From the NCBI RefSeq assembly GCF_000014945.1, contig NC_008553.1, forward strand, positions 372,001 through 436,000: a DNA stretch of 64,000 nt, given 5' to 3'. Below the pieces are notes generated by a model. It saw nothing but the letters and a program-made list of their open reading frames with translations. It had not been told where the DNA came from and did not search any database. Numbering within the stretch: position 1 is the first letter of the stretch; each line of letters begins with the position of its first letter. The position numbers and the translations under genes were made by a program. The stretch comes from Methanothrix thermoacetophila PT. Its GTDB lineage: Archaea; Halobacteriota; Methanosarcinia; Methanotrichales; Methanotrichaceae. Shown one piece after another: positions 44,518-53,591 of the stretch.

Positions 44518-45363
44518 GTGAGATTTGGCGTGCATATATCGATAGCTGGTGGCATTCACCTCTCTGTGAGGAGGGCGATCGAGCTTGGATGTGATACATA
44601 TCAGATATTCACATCGAATCCGAGAGGCTGGCACACAAAGCAGCTCTCAGATGATGTCATAGAGGCCTTTAAAAGCCAGCTCAGCCGCTCGGGAATATGG
44701 CCGGTTGTGGGACACATGCCATATCTTCCTAATCTGGCCTCCCCCAGGGAGAGCGTTTATTCCAGATCGGTACAGGCACTGAAGGATGAGCTGATGAGAT
44801 GCAGCGCCCTGGGGATTCCGTATCTGGTAACGCACATGGGAAGCCACCTGGGTTCTGGCAGAGATTCAGGCATATCCCGCATAGTCGGCGCGATCGAGGC
44901 CGCACTCCCTGATTCAAATGGCACAAAGATCCTTCTGGAGACAACATCTGGATCAAAAAACAGCATCGGTGGCAGGTTCGAAGATCTTGCTGATGTCCTG
45001 GAGAGGGTTGGGTCGGATCTACTCGGCATCTGCCTTGATACTTGCCATGTATTCGCTGCCGGATACGATCTCAGGGACGAGAAAAGCCTGGATGCAACCC
45101 TGAGAGCATTCGACAGCACCGCTGGACTGAAAGACCTCATGCTGATCCATCTCAACGACTCGGTGGGCGATCTCGGATCTGGCCTGGACAGGCATGAGCA
45201 CATCGGCATGGGCAAAATCGGATTGAACGGATTCGCAGCGGTGATAAACGATTACCGCCTCAGAGAGCTGCCCATGATACTGGAGACGCCTGTCGATAAG
45301 AGGAGAGACGATCGTGGGAATCTCGAGGTCGTCCGTGGAATCAGCCGAATAGTGCCCTCATGA
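44518..45363 (+). CDS. nfo: Endonuclease IV (AP endonuclease)
   Basis: The 281-residue TIM-barrel enzyme cleaves DNA at abasic sites using three zinc ions. Zinc-ligand motifs are seen: FGVHISIAGG at the start, VTHMGSHLG, ETTSG, CLDTCHVFAAGYD, HLNDSVGDLGSGLDRHEHIG and MILETP. The start GTG at 44518 has GAGGGTG at a good distance; the frame extends to 44422 but that part is not in the family. The 3' end overlaps the convergent response-regulator gene by 23 bases. Confidence 0.93.
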   Translation: MRFGVHISIAGGIHLSVRRAIELGCDTYQIFTSNPRGWHTKQLSDDVIEAFKSQLSRSGIWPVVGHMPYLPNLASPRESVYSRSVQALKDELMRCSALGIPYLVTHMGSHLGSGRDSGISRIVGAIEAALPDSNGTKILLETTSGSKNSIGGRFEDLADVLERVGSDLLGICLDTCHVFAAGYDLRDEKSLDATLRAFDSTAGLKDLMLIHLNDSVGDLGSGLDRHEHIGMGKIGLNGFAAVINDYRLRELPMILETPVDKRRDDRGNLEVVRGISRIVPS

Positions 45364-45745
45364 CCAAGATCATCGCGTCCCTTGAGACCGGCTTAACGAG
45401 GTACGTGCTCGCTCCAAGATCGTAGCTCTTCTGTATGTCAGAATCCGCATTGGAGCATGTCAGCATCACCACGGGTATTCTGGAAAACCTGGCGTCGCCC
45501 TTAATGCTCTTCAGCACCGCCATGCCACCCATGTCCGGCAGATTTATATCGAGAAGAATGAGATCTGGCAGGTGCTCCCCTGCCCTGAGCATATCCTCGA
45601 GAATCCGCAGAGCCTCCGCACCGTCACCTGTGATCTGCATGTCTCCATCGAGACCGCTCTTTCTCAGAACCTTTCTTGTGAGAAAAACATCCTCCGGATT
45701 GTCCTCTACAAGGAGTATCCTGAGCTTTCTTGTATCTTCACCCAT
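45341..45745 (-). CDS. Single-domain response regulator (CheY/Rcp1-like)
   Basis: The 134-residue product is one receiver domain: acidic pocket LLVEDNPEDVFLTRKVL, phospho-acceptor Asp in LILLDINLPDMGG, Thr in VVMLTCSN and Lys in TYLVKPVS. The EDNPED start and length fit the Rcp1 group that partners with GAF/PAS-type kinases. A candidate partner is the kinase at 11999, but they are far apart. The ATG at 45745 is chosen over 45775 on family length. Confidence 0.9.
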   Translation of the reverse strand: MGEDTRKLRILLVEDNPEDVFLTRKVLRKSGLDGDMQITGDGAEALRILEDMLRAGEHLPDLILLDINLPDMGGMAVLKSIKGDARFSRIPVVMLTCSNADSDIQKSYDLGASTYLVKPVSRDAMILVMRALFG

Positions 45746-45818
45746 AATGCAAGCACTTCTTGAACTCATCTGCAACCAAGCTTTCTGAATCTTTTTAGCA
45801 GGCTCTTGGTCCTTTACC

Positions 45819-46718
45819 TCACAGTTTATCTAGTTTTCTCTGGACGTTTCCACGGGTGAGGAGAGCCACCCTGCTGAGGCTCACCTGGTCCTCCAGTGTG
45901 TATCCCATGGATTCGGCAAGCGCCGAGGCGAAGCTCACGACCTCCTCATGTGATGGCATCGCGTCTCTCGATAACCTGTATCTCGATCTGCCGAGGTGCA
46001 TGTAGGCCTTTACCTCCACGAAGTCCGGCTCTGCATCCAGAAGTCGGGCGTATGCATCGGGGTTGAACATGTTCACGCCCCTGATGAGCGTGATCCTGAC
46101 CACGGTCCTGCATCTCAGATCGCGCATCATGGCCAGGCTCTCCAGGATGCGATTCCAATCCCTCCCGCCGGAGACCCTTCTGTAGGTATCCTCGTCCGGA
46201 GCGTTTATGCTTATGTAGAGCTGCGTCGGATCCACATCTTTCAGAACATCAGGATTCGTGCCATTGGTGACCAGGAACGATGTCATCCCCCTCTCGTTTA
46301 TCGCCTTTATCAGACCTCTGAGATGCGGGTAGAAAGTTGGCTCCCCCATGAGCGATATCGCCACATGTTTTGGTGTAGAGGCATCCTGGAGCCTCGCGCG
46401 GTCGACGACATCGGAGCCCCAGTAACCGGACAGTATCCTCCTCTGCTCCCTGAGCACTAGATCCAGGAGATCCTCCGGCTCGGTCCATCTCTCAGGCAGT
46501 GGAAATGAATCATCCACAGGCCGCCAGCAGTGGAGGCAGAGATGGTTGCAGTGCAGCACCGGCGTCATCTGCACACAACGATGGCTCTCAATGCCGTAGA
46601 AGTGATGCTTGTAGCACTGCTCTCTCCCTCTCAGGCTCCTCTTAAGCCACAGGCATGGCTTCACCGCGCCTTCCCCAACGAGATGGTACCCCTGTCGCTC
46701 AAGTGCCGCAGGATCCAT
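45819..46718 (-). CDS. taw1: 4-demethylwyosine synthase (Taw1/TYW1)
   Basis: The 299-residue radical SAM enzyme condenses pyruvate with N1-methylguanosine-37 of tRNA-Phe, a step of wyosine synthesis. The cluster motif is QMTPVLHCNHLCLHCWRP, with additional conserved Cys residues upstream (REQCYKHHFYGIESHRC), and AISLMGEPTFYP and LYISINAPDEDTYRRV are family landmarks. The flavodoxin domain of eukaryotic TYW1 is absent, as normal for archaea. GGAGG precedes the ATG at 46718. Confidence 0.95.
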   Translation of the reverse strand: MDPAALERQGYHLVGEGAVKPCLWLKRSLRGREQCYKHHFYGIESHRCVQMTPVLHCNHLCLHCWRPVDDSFPLPERWTEPEDLLDLVLREQRRILSGYWGSDVVDRARLQDASTPKHVAISLMGEPTFYPHLRGLIKAINERGMTSFLVTNGTNPDVLKDVDPTQLYISINAPDEDTYRRVSGGRDWNRILESLAMMRDLRCRTVVRITLIRGVNMFNPDAYARLLDAEPDFVEVKAYMHLGRSRYRLSRDAMPSHEEVVSFASALAESMGYTLEDQVSLSRVALLTRGNVQRKLDKL

Positions 46719-46780
46719 ATCCGCCTCCATTCAGTTTACGTTATTTGCCAAGATCTCCTTGATGTTCTGGTTCTATTAAT

Positions 46781-48028
46781 TTATCCGATTTCATGGTCCT
46801 CTGGCAGCTCATCCCACTCCTTCGATAAAACCGCTACCGCATGTGCCCTCACCTCAGAGGGATCGACAGGCATGCGTGCCACGCCGCTTTCAATTGCAGC
46901 TGCAGCCACAGCCTCTGCCACCGCAGGAACAACCCTCCTGTCCAGCGGGGATGGAATTATGCAGTCCTCTCTGACCGGATCGACCAGAGACGCTATCGCG
47001 AAGGCGGCAGCTCTCTTCATCCTCTCATTTATATCGCTCGCCCTGACATCGAGCGCGCCCCGGAATATGCCCGGGAAGCCAAGAGCGTTGTTCACCTGGT
47101 TGGGATAGTCTGACCTTCCGGTGGCAACAACCCTCGCGCCCGCTTTCCTCGCCTCATCCGGCATTATCTCAGGCACTGGATTTGCCATCGCAAACACCAC
47201 CGGGTCCCTGCCCATTCCCTCGACCATATCCCTGCTGACGATTCCTCCAACAGAGAGCCCTATAAACACATCCGCACCTCTCATCGCATCTCTCAGGGTG
47301 CCGGTAATCCCCTCTGGGTTCGTGAGTTCAGCCAGCATCCGCTTGATGGGGCTGAGATCCTCCCGCCCCCGATGGATTATGCCCTTCCTATCGCATACCC
47401 TGATATCCCTCACGCCGAAGTCCAGCAGGAATTTTGTCACAGCGACCCCTGCGGCCCCTGCGCCGGATACAGCTATCGAGATGTCCTTGAAGCTCTTGCC
47501 GACCAGCTTCAGCGCGTTTATGAGAGCTGCAACCACGACAACCGCGGTTCCGTGCTGGTCGTCGTGAAATACAGGGATGTCAAGCCTCTTCTTGAGCTCC
47601 TCCTCAATCTCGAAGCACCTGGGCGCGCTGATATCTTCCAGGTTTATGCCGCCGAAGACCGGAGAGATCCTGACCACGGTCTCCACGATCTCAGCTGGAT
47701 CCTTTGTGCTCAGAGCTATCGGAAAGGCATCTATCCCCGCAAACTTCTTGAAGAGAAGCGCCTTGCCCTCCATGACGGGTATCGATGCCAGCGGCCCTAT
47801 ATCACCGAGGCCCAGAACCGCGGTGCCGTCTGTGACGACGGCCACCATGTTCCCCTTCGATGTGTAGAGATACACATCGTCCGGGTTCCTGCTTATCGCG
47901 AGGGAGGGCTCTGCCACACCGGGTGTGTATGCGAGGCTGAGATCTTCAGCATCCTTTAAAACGACTCTGCTGGAGATGGCTATCTTGCCCATTATGTGGT
48001 ACCTGAGAGCATCGTCTTGAAGCGACAT
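46781..48028 (-). CDS. NAD(P)-dependent malic enzyme
   Basis: The 415-residue enzyme decarboxylates malate to pyruvate. It has the malic-enzyme N-terminal domain (LSLAYTPGVAEPSLAI, TDGTAVLGLGDIGPLAS, GINLEDISAPRCFEIE, FHDDQHGTAVVVVA) and a Rossmann domain (VSGAGAAGVAVTKFLLD). The length is that of the short prokaryotic type without a phosphotransacetylase fusion. Cofactor preference is not visible. It stands alone, 63 bases upstream of nothing coding on its 3' side before taw1. Confidence 0.93.
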   Translation of the reverse strand: MSLQDDALRYHIMGKIAISSRVVLKDAEDLSLAYTPGVAEPSLAISRNPDDVYLYTSKGNMVAVVTDGTAVLGLGDIGPLASIPVMEGKALLFKKFAGIDAFPIALSTKDPAEIVETVVRISPVFGGINLEDISAPRCFEIEEELKKRLDIPVFHDDQHGTAVVVVAALINALKLVGKSFKDISIAVSGAGAAGVAVTKFLLDFGVRDIRVCDRKGIIHRGREDLSPIKRMLAELTNPEGITGTLRDAMRGADVFIGLSVGGIVSRDMVEGMGRDPVVFAMANPVPEIMPDEARKAGARVVATGRSDYPNQVNNALGFPGIFRGALDVRASDINERMKRAAAFAIASLVDPVREDCIIPSPLDRRVVPAVAEAVAAAAIESGVARMPVDPSEVRAHAVAVLSKEWDELPEDHEIG

Positions 48029-48076
48029 CGCTGGGCATCTGGATGCATTTGAGATAAATATTGCTGTGGATTCTAA

Positions 48077-48166
48077 GGACTTGTCCGGATAAGAGCTGTG
48101 GCCAGAAATCTGGATCTTCCCCTCTTTTGCACATCATAAACACCTAATCCTTATTCGGACGCGTCC
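48077..48166 (-). mobile_element. Family A MITE-like element, copy 9
   Basis: This 90-bp element starts GGACTTGTCCGGATAAGAG and ends CTTATTCGGACGCGTCC. It is flanked by GATTCTAA and GATTCTGA, seven of eight alike. It lies just upstream of the malic enzyme gene. Confidence 0.9.
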
Positions 48167-48385
48167 GATTCTGATCATGCCAGAGATTGGTAAATTCGCC
48201 GAACAGTCTCTGTAATCGGTATTCCATGGCATAACACTCCATGAAATTCTGCGAGCCCGCAATGCACTTGATCTCATGTGCCAGTAGACAACATAAACAA
48301 CCGGGATAGATCGCTCTGGTTCCCACATATCCAAAGGTGCTCGACCAGTAATTTGATCTACGATCGCTTTAAAACAGACTTGGGA
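48167..48385. other. Intergenic region, no gene seen
   Basis: Between element A and the membrane protein start I see no gene. An upstream extension of the next frame (48278-48385) lacks hydrophobic or family-like sequence. Confidence 0.4.
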
Positions 48386-49324
48386 ATGCTCGACCTACTG
48401 CTCAGAGCTCTGGAGACCACGATACCTGTGCTGGTGACGGTATTCCTCGGGCTGTTTCTAGCGGGCATGCTCATGGAGCTCGGTGTTCTCGATCGCCTCT
48501 CGGTCCTGTCAAAACCGCTCGTATCCATGGCGAACCTGCCATCGATATCTGCATCATCGTTCCTCGTCTCCCTCGGTTCAGCGGTTGCAGCAAACTCAAT
48601 GATAGCTGAGTTCAAGATGCGTGGCGCCATCGATGACCGCGAGACCGTGCTCTGTGCTATGATGAACAGCATACCTGTGTACATCAGAGAAATCTTCACG
48701 TACCAGATACCGGTGGTTGTTCCACTTCTGGGACCGGTGGTCGGCCTGTTCTATGCGGGCGTTTTCATAATCACAGCCATTGTAAAGGTTCTCATGGTGA
48801 TAATCCTCGGCAGGCTGATTCTCAGAGGAAGGAATGGTGCAGAGATCTCCTGGGAGGCACCCCGAAGAAACATAAACTCTCTTGATGCCACGCTTAAGAT
48901 CCTGCGCACACAGATAAGACCGTTCGCCAGAATATCCATCACATACATGGCGATGACACTGCTGGTCCTCTCGCTGAACGATCACGGCTTCTTCGACAAA
49001 CTGAGCGTTCTCCCGATCGCTCAGACATTCGGCATCTCCCCTGAGGCGTTAGTGCCCCTCACGACATACGTCGCGAGCCCGCTCATCGGGCTATCCATGC
49101 TCAGCCCGATGATCCAGAGCGGATCTTTAACGGAGATACAGGCAGCGACCGTGCTCATGCTGGGAAGCATGTTCATGCTCCCGATATTCGCCATGAAGAG
49201 CATGGTGCCGAACTACACCGCCATATTCGGCCCGCGGGTCGGTCTTATGATAGTCGCGATATCAACAGGCCTGAGCGTCATGGTGCGGGCCGTCTTCCTG
49301 CTGGCGCTTCTGTGGATTGGATGA
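48386..49324 (+). CDS. Nucleoside-recognition (Gate) domain membrane protein
   Basis: The 312-residue protein has about eight to nine hydrophobic segments and two Gate-like halves: TVFLGLFLAGMLMELGVLDR with SLGSAVAANSMIAEF, and later YVASPLIGLSMLSPM. This fits the archaeal nucleoside-recognition domain proteins (PF07670), which are suspected transporters. The substrate is unknown. The ATG at 48386 has GGGA upstream. Its 3' end overlaps the convergent CDF gene by 63 bases. Confidence 0.83.
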   Translation: MLDLLLRALETTIPVLVTVFLGLFLAGMLMELGVLDRLSVLSKPLVSMANLPSISASSFLVSLGSAVAANSMIAEFKMRGAIDDRETVLCAMMNSIPVYIREIFTYQIPVVVPLLGPVVGLFYAGVFIITAIVKVLMVIILGRLILRGRNGAEISWEAPRRNINSLDATLKILRTQIRPFARISITYMAMTLLVLSLNDHGFFDKLSVLPIAQTFGISPEALVPLTTYVASPLIGLSMLSPMIQSGSLTEIQAATVLMLGSMFMLPIFAMKSMVPNYTAIFGPRVGLMIVAISTGLSVMVRAVFLLALLWIG

Positions 49325-50335
49325 ATGATCTGTGCTGTGTTCGGTCACTTCGTGCTGATGGCTCTGGCCAGGAGATGCCTCAATTGCCCTCCGTTCCTCC
49401 TCGCTCAGGATGCATCCCTTAACACATCCCGGATCGCAGCAGAGCCTGCACGGCTCCACATGTATCGTGACAAACGAACACGGGTAATGCTCACGTATGG
49501 CCTTTTTAAGTATATCTGTGAGCTGATGCGATTCCTCAACGGTCATATCCGAGTCCACCAGGATGTGGAACTCGGCAAACCTATACGATCCGGACCGCCT
49601 GGTTCTGAATGCGTGGAACCCGCGGACATCCGGCTTCATTGAGATTATCTTCTCCATTATGAGGGTCTTCTCGTCATCCGGCAGGCTTGAGTCGAGGAGA
49701 TCGCGCGCAGAGTCGATTGTGAGATGGATCGCAGCCTTCAGGATCAGAATGGATACGAAGATCGCGGCAAGTGGATCCAGGATTCTCAGGTCCAGTGATA
49801 TCCTGTCGCCGATCCAGATCGCTGCAAGGCTCAGCATCACACCAAGTGATGTGTATACATCTGTCCGTAGATGCCATGCGTCTGCCTGGAGGGCAACAGA
49901 CTCTGTTTCACGCCCTACAGAGAAAAGCCTCCGGGAGACGAGCGTGTTCACAACCGCAGATATGAGCATGACCCCAGCGCCAAGCCACAGAGTCTCGATC
50001 TCCGCGGGATTCCAGATCTTTGACCATGCCTCAGAGAGAATCCAGTAGGCGGCGAGGAATATCAGCAGCGCCTCCACAGTTCCTGAGATGTTCTCGATCT
50101 TCCCGTGGCCGAATGGATGATCGTCATCCGCAGGCCTGCCGGCGATCCTGACGGAGAGAAACGCCATGGTTGCTGCTACGAGATCCACTGCGGAATGAGC
50201 AGCCTCTGAGATGATCGAGACAGAGCCGATCATCATCCCCACAGCTAGCTTTAGAACCACCAGACACGAGCAGGCGATCACGGAGAGCCTTGCCGCCCTC
50301 CCCTTTACCTCTGCCCTGCTCTTCATTTCAGCCAT
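49262..50335 (-). CDS. Cation diffusion facilitator (CDF) metal-efflux protein
   Basis: The 357-residue protein has six membrane helices. Metal-site motifs are EAAHSAVDL in helix 2 and a second pair TDVYTSLGV in helix 5 (HxxxD-like in other members, here AWHLRTD), plus DDDHPFGHGKIE in between. A cytoplasmic C-terminal domain has FHILVDSDMTVEESH. It ends in a Cys/His-rich tail (CRLCCDPGCVKGC), which could bind zinc. It follows prs by seven bases, so both are one operon. Zn2+, Fe2+ or Mn2+ efflux is likely. Confidence 0.9.
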   Translation of the reverse strand: MAEMKSRAEVKGRAARLSVIACSCLVVLKLAVGMMIGSVSIISEAAHSAVDLVAATMAFLSVRIAGRPADDDHPFGHGKIENISGTVEALLIFLAAYWILSEAWSKIWNPAEIETLWLGAGVMLISAVVNTLVSRRLFSVGRETESVALQADAWHLRTDVYTSLGVMLSLAAIWIGDRISLDLRILDPLAAIFVSILILKAAIHLTIDSARDLLDSSLPDDEKTLIMEKIISMKPDVRGFHAFRTRRSGSYRFAEFHILVDSDMTVEESHQLTDILKKAIREHYPCSFVTIHVEPCRLCCDPGCVKGCILSEEERRAIEASPGQSHQHEVTEHSTDHSSNPQKRQQEDGPHHDAQAC

Positions 50336-50342
50336 GTGCTCC

Positions 50343-51191
50343 TCATATCGATCCGGCGATAAGGGGCGCTACAGAGACCGTGCTCACCCCGCGGTCGAGG
50401 GTGTCTGTGGCTGTGACCCTATCAACGCCAGCATGATACAGCTTTAAGAGAGCGTTTCCCGTAAGCACCGGATGTACAGCTGCCAGATGAACGCTCCGGG
50501 CGCCCTGCCTCCGGAGCATCGATATCGCTGTGGCCATCGTGCCACCTGTCGCTATCATATCGTCCATGATCACGACATCCCTTCCCCTGACATCGATCTC
50601 CTTTGGTGCTATAGATACTTCTGTGCCACTATGCCTGGTCTTCTCCAGATGATCGAAGTCGCATCCAAGTATCTCAGATGCCCTGGATGCCATCGCCATC
50701 GCGCCCTTGTCCGGTGATATAACAACAGGATCCCGCAGATCGAGCCTGCGGATCTCCTCTGCGAGATGAGGAGTCGCATCCAGACTCTCTGCTCTGCACA
50801 TGAAGTGAGTGAGCACAGATGGAGCATGGATGTTCACCGTGAAGACCCTGGAGTTGTCATTCAGGAACGGGTTCAGGGCGCTGGCTATCGCCCTCGCGGT
50901 CAGCGGCTCCCCCGGTTTGAATATCTTGTCCTGCCTGGCGTATCCGAAGTAGGGGATGACCAGGGTGATGTTCCTTTCCCTGACTATATCGAGGAGCTGA
51001 AGAAGGTAAACGATATCCCTGTCTGACGGGGTGCTCTGTATCACGACAACATCATCATCGATCTCGGACTGGAGCTGTGTGTATGCCTCCCCGTCCGGGA
51101 ACGTTCTGTACTCGCAGAGCGCCACCCTTTCCCCGAGGATCGAGGCGACCCGCCCGGCGAGCAGCTGCGACGATGGACCTCCTATGATCAT
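50343..51191 (-). CDS. prs: Ribose-phosphate pyrophosphokinase
   Basis: The 282-residue enzyme makes PRPP from ribose-5-phosphate and ATP for nucleotide, histidine and cobamide synthesis. The PRPP-binding motif is VVIMDDMIATGGTMATAI, and the flexible-loop region has PYFGYARQDK. The ATG at 51191 has GAGGT upstream and fits the archaeal class; the frame extends to 51308 without family likeness. The CDF gene follows closely. Confidence 0.95.
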   Translation of the reverse strand: MIIGGPSSQLLAGRVASILGERVALCEYRTFPDGEAYTQLQSEIDDDVVVIQSTPSDRDIVYLLQLLDIVRERNITLVIPYFGYARQDKIFKPGEPLTARAIASALNPFLNDNSRVFTVNIHAPSVLTHFMCRAESLDATPHLAEEIRRLDLRDPVVISPDKGAMAMASRASEILGCDFDHLEKTRHSGTEVSIAPKEIDVRGRDVVIMDDMIATGGTMATAISMLRRQGARSVHLAAVHPVLTGNALLKLYHAGVDRVTATDTLDRGVSTVSVAPLIAGSI

Positions 51192-51330
51192 GATAACCTC
51201 CGCGGCGCAGGTGCAGCGTCTCCTGATGAAATCGAGGCGATCACCCACGTCTTGTATGTTGACATTATCGCGTGATTGCATGTATGCAGCATCTTCCGAT
51301 GGGATCATGGATCGCCATCTGCGACCCGCA

Positions 51331-52683
51331 TCAGCAAACCACTCTCATCCGCACCCTGACGCCTGGAGTCACGATCGGCCCGACGGCTCTCGCATCTCTC
51401 CCGACATCAATATGCTTCAGGAGGTCGAATATGTTCCCTGCGATCATGGCAGAACGCACGGGCTCTGCGATCTCACCGGCGCGGATGCGAAATGAATTTC
51501 TTGCCTCAACTGAGAAGTCTCCAGATATGGGGTTTGCGGTGTGCGCCCCTATCACGCTGTTGACCAGAACTCCCTCGCGCACGCCGTCCAGCATCTCAAC
51601 AGGCTCTTTTGAGGAGATGATAAGATTGCGTATGCCGATCCTGGGCATCTCCGAGTAGCCTGATCTGACCGAGTTCCCGGTGCTCGATCTCCCCTCCTTG
51701 CCAGCAGTATAGCTATCGTAGAGATAGCTCCTCAGCACGCCGTCCTCCAGGAGCACGTTCCTCTGTGAGGGGACGCCTTCACCATCGAACGCCGAGCTCC
51801 CCATGCCCGCTGGAAGCGCACCATCATCAACCACCTGAAGCCTCAAATCAGATACACTCTTGTTAAGCATGCCAGCGAGCGTGGATCTTCCTTTCTGGAC
51901 GTTCTCTGCAGAGAGCGATGGAATAAAAGTGCTCTCTAGAAGCTCTGCAAACGCGACCGGCGAGAGCACAACATCATAAGTATCAGTCTCTATGGATATT
52001 CCGTCTAGAGAGCGTCTTGCGAGATCCGCGGCCTTTTCTCCCACAGCTCTTGCGTTGACGCTGAAGCTCCGCGAGTTGTCAAACTCGCTTCCCGTCGCAA
52101 CCCCTGAGCTCCCTCTGGCGATCGTCTCAAGGGCGAGATGGATCGATGTACCCTCCTCTGAGAGGTCGAGACCGCTGGAGTTGATCAGGATCTCCAGGCT
52201 GTGCGTGCATGATACGCCGCCCGATACCGGCTCAACTCCACCAACAGCTCCACATCCGCCCAGGAGCTCCTCCGAGATCTCCAGGAGAGTGTCTGTTTGG
52301 ACATCCGCTATCCTGCGGTCGAACACGCCATCCACAGAAGGCATGCGAGATTTTCCTGGAAGTCCCCTCCAGAGTCGATCCGGCCCGAAGATGCGGGCTG
52401 CGCTCACGGCAGCCTCTGCGACATCATCGATCCTGCTCAGATCTGATGTGCTTGAAAAACCAACGCCGCCCTTGATGATAGCGCGGAGCCCAAGGCCCCT
52501 GAGAACGCTCGCGCTGATGCTCTCGACACGGTCCCTTCTGAGCTCAAGCGTCAGGTTCCTGCTCCAGACCCCGAATACCTCAGCCTCGTCCGCTCCCAGG
52601 CCTAGCGCCCTCTCAAGCAGCCTCTCCGCAGAGATCTTCAGATCATCCGATGTACCTGAGATCCTCCTCGCCCCCGCTCTCAT
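51331..52683 (-). CDS. TldD/PmbA-family metalloprotease-like protein
   Basis: The 450-residue protein fits the TldD/PmbA family. The N-terminal part has LGADEAEVFGVWSRN and GLGLRAIIKGGVGFSSTSDL, and the C-terminal part has SSAFDGEGVPSQRNVLLEDG and GDFSVEARNSFRIRAGEI. TldD/PmbA work as a pair in bacteria on small peptides; the metal site lies in TldD. Here the HExxxH motif of TldD is not seen, so it is PmbA-like. No TldD partner is adjacent. Its start overlaps the PAC2 gene by 41 bases. Confidence 0.85.
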   Translation of the reverse strand: MRAGARRISGTSDDLKISAERLLERALGLGADEAEVFGVWSRNLTLELRRDRVESISASVLRGLGLRAIIKGGVGFSSTSDLSRIDDVAEAAVSAARIFGPDRLWRGLPGKSRMPSVDGVFDRRIADVQTDTLLEISEELLGGCGAVGGVEPVSGGVSCTHSLEILINSSGLDLSEEGTSIHLALETIARGSSGVATGSEFDNSRSFSVNARAVGEKAADLARRSLDGISIETDTYDVVLSPVAFAELLESTFIPSLSAENVQKGRSTLAGMLNKSVSDLRLQVVDDGALPAGMGSSAFDGEGVPSQRNVLLEDGVLRSYLYDSYTAGKEGRSSTGNSVRSGYSEMPRIGIRNLIISSKEPVEMLDGVREGVLVNSVIGAHTANPISGDFSVEARNSFRIRAGEIAEPVRSAMIAGNIFDLLKHIDVGRDARAVGPIVTPGVRVRMRVVC

Positions 52684-53410
52684 AGGGCACCTGTGCCCTC
52701 TCCATCTCCTGAAGCTTGCTCACTATCCTCTCCATCTCGGCGGCCCTCTCCTCGAGAGCTTGCGTCCTGACCTCTATACCGATCGCTTTGCAGAGGACCT
52801 TGAGAACAGCATGTGCGGACTTTGGATCTACCAGATACCCGCTTGTCGTGCCCATGAGGCATACGGCATCGATGCCCCTCAGGCCGCCAAGCCCCACCAG
52901 GAGACCGCTGACCCCGATGATCCCCCCTCCAGGCTCATTCTCGTGGAAGACCACGCCTAGACTCTTCATCTCCTCAACGAGCTCAGACCTGTTCGTTGCG
53001 CCGATCACCTGAGGCTCCACAAACTGGCCTGTTCCGTAGCCTCCAAGGGTGTAAATCCTCCTGACACCGAACTCCTCTGCTATGTCAAGAAATATGCCAG
53101 TGAGCTCGTAATGCCCCTCATTCGTGGCGCTCTGGTAATCGCCCACCAGGATCAGGAGATCCGGCTCTCCATCAGCTCCCTTGTATGCGTAGATCTCGTT
53201 CCTGACCTGCCTGACGGTGCCATCAGACTGGACCAGGACCTGCGGAGGGAAGTGCGGTGAATATATCTCGATGATCTTCTCAGCTTTGAGCTCTTCAATG
53301 AGGTGCTCAGCGACGAGCTTTCCAACATGTCCAACCCCGGGCAGGCCCTCCACCAGAATGGGGCTCTCGAGGGACAGATCCTTGAGCCTCCTAACAAAAG
53401 TCTTCTTCAT
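52643..53410 (-). CDS. PAC2-family protein (proteasome assembly chaperone-like)
   Basis: The 255-residue protein has the PAC2 start ESPILVEGLPGVGHVGKLVA, TLGGYGTGQFVEPQVIGATN and GVSGLLVGLGGLRGIDAVCL. Archaeal PbaA/PbaB of this family bind proteasome alpha subunits. The tail ends LRYIG, which is not a clean hydrophobic-Tyr-X signal, so proteasome binding is uncertain. It overlaps nop10 by four bases and pmbA by 41. Confidence 0.88.
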   Translation of the reverse strand: MKKTFVRRLKDLSLESPILVEGLPGVGHVGKLVAEHLIEELKAEKIIEIYSPHFPPQVLVQSDGTVRQVRNEIYAYKGADGEPDLLILVGDYQSATNEGHYELTGIFLDIAEEFGVRRIYTLGGYGTGQFVEPQVIGATNRSELVEEMKSLGVVFHENEPGGGIIGVSGLLVGLGGLRGIDAVCLMGTTSGYLVDPKSAHAVLKVLCKAIGIEVRTQALEERAAEMERIVSKLQEMERAQVPYESGGEEDLRYIG

Positions 53411-53589
53411 GCTTTCTCCTCTTCCCGTCCGCTTTCAGAGAACAGAGCACGCCGGTACCTTCCATACCTGTCCTCTGGCGAGAACCTTGCCGGCTTCGTG
53501 CCGGTTGTGTGGGATCCACATCTCGGGCAGGTCTCCTTGAGAGTGTAGAGCCTGCACCGCTCGCATCTCAATATCTTGGATCTTACCAA
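53407..53589 (-). CDS. nop10: Nop10, H/ACA RNP subunit
   Basis: The 60-residue protein has a zinc ribbon (RCERCRLYTLKETCPRCG, four Cys) and the C-terminal KPARFSPEDRYGRYRR typical of Nop10. It joins Cbf5, Gar1 and L7Ae in RNA-guided pseudouridylation. It starts two bases after aIF2-alpha, an order kept in many archaea. Confidence 0.97.
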   Translation of the reverse strand: MVRSKILRCERCRLYTLKETCPRCGSHTTGTKPARFSPEDRYGRYRRALFSESGREEEKA

Positions 53590-53591
53590 TG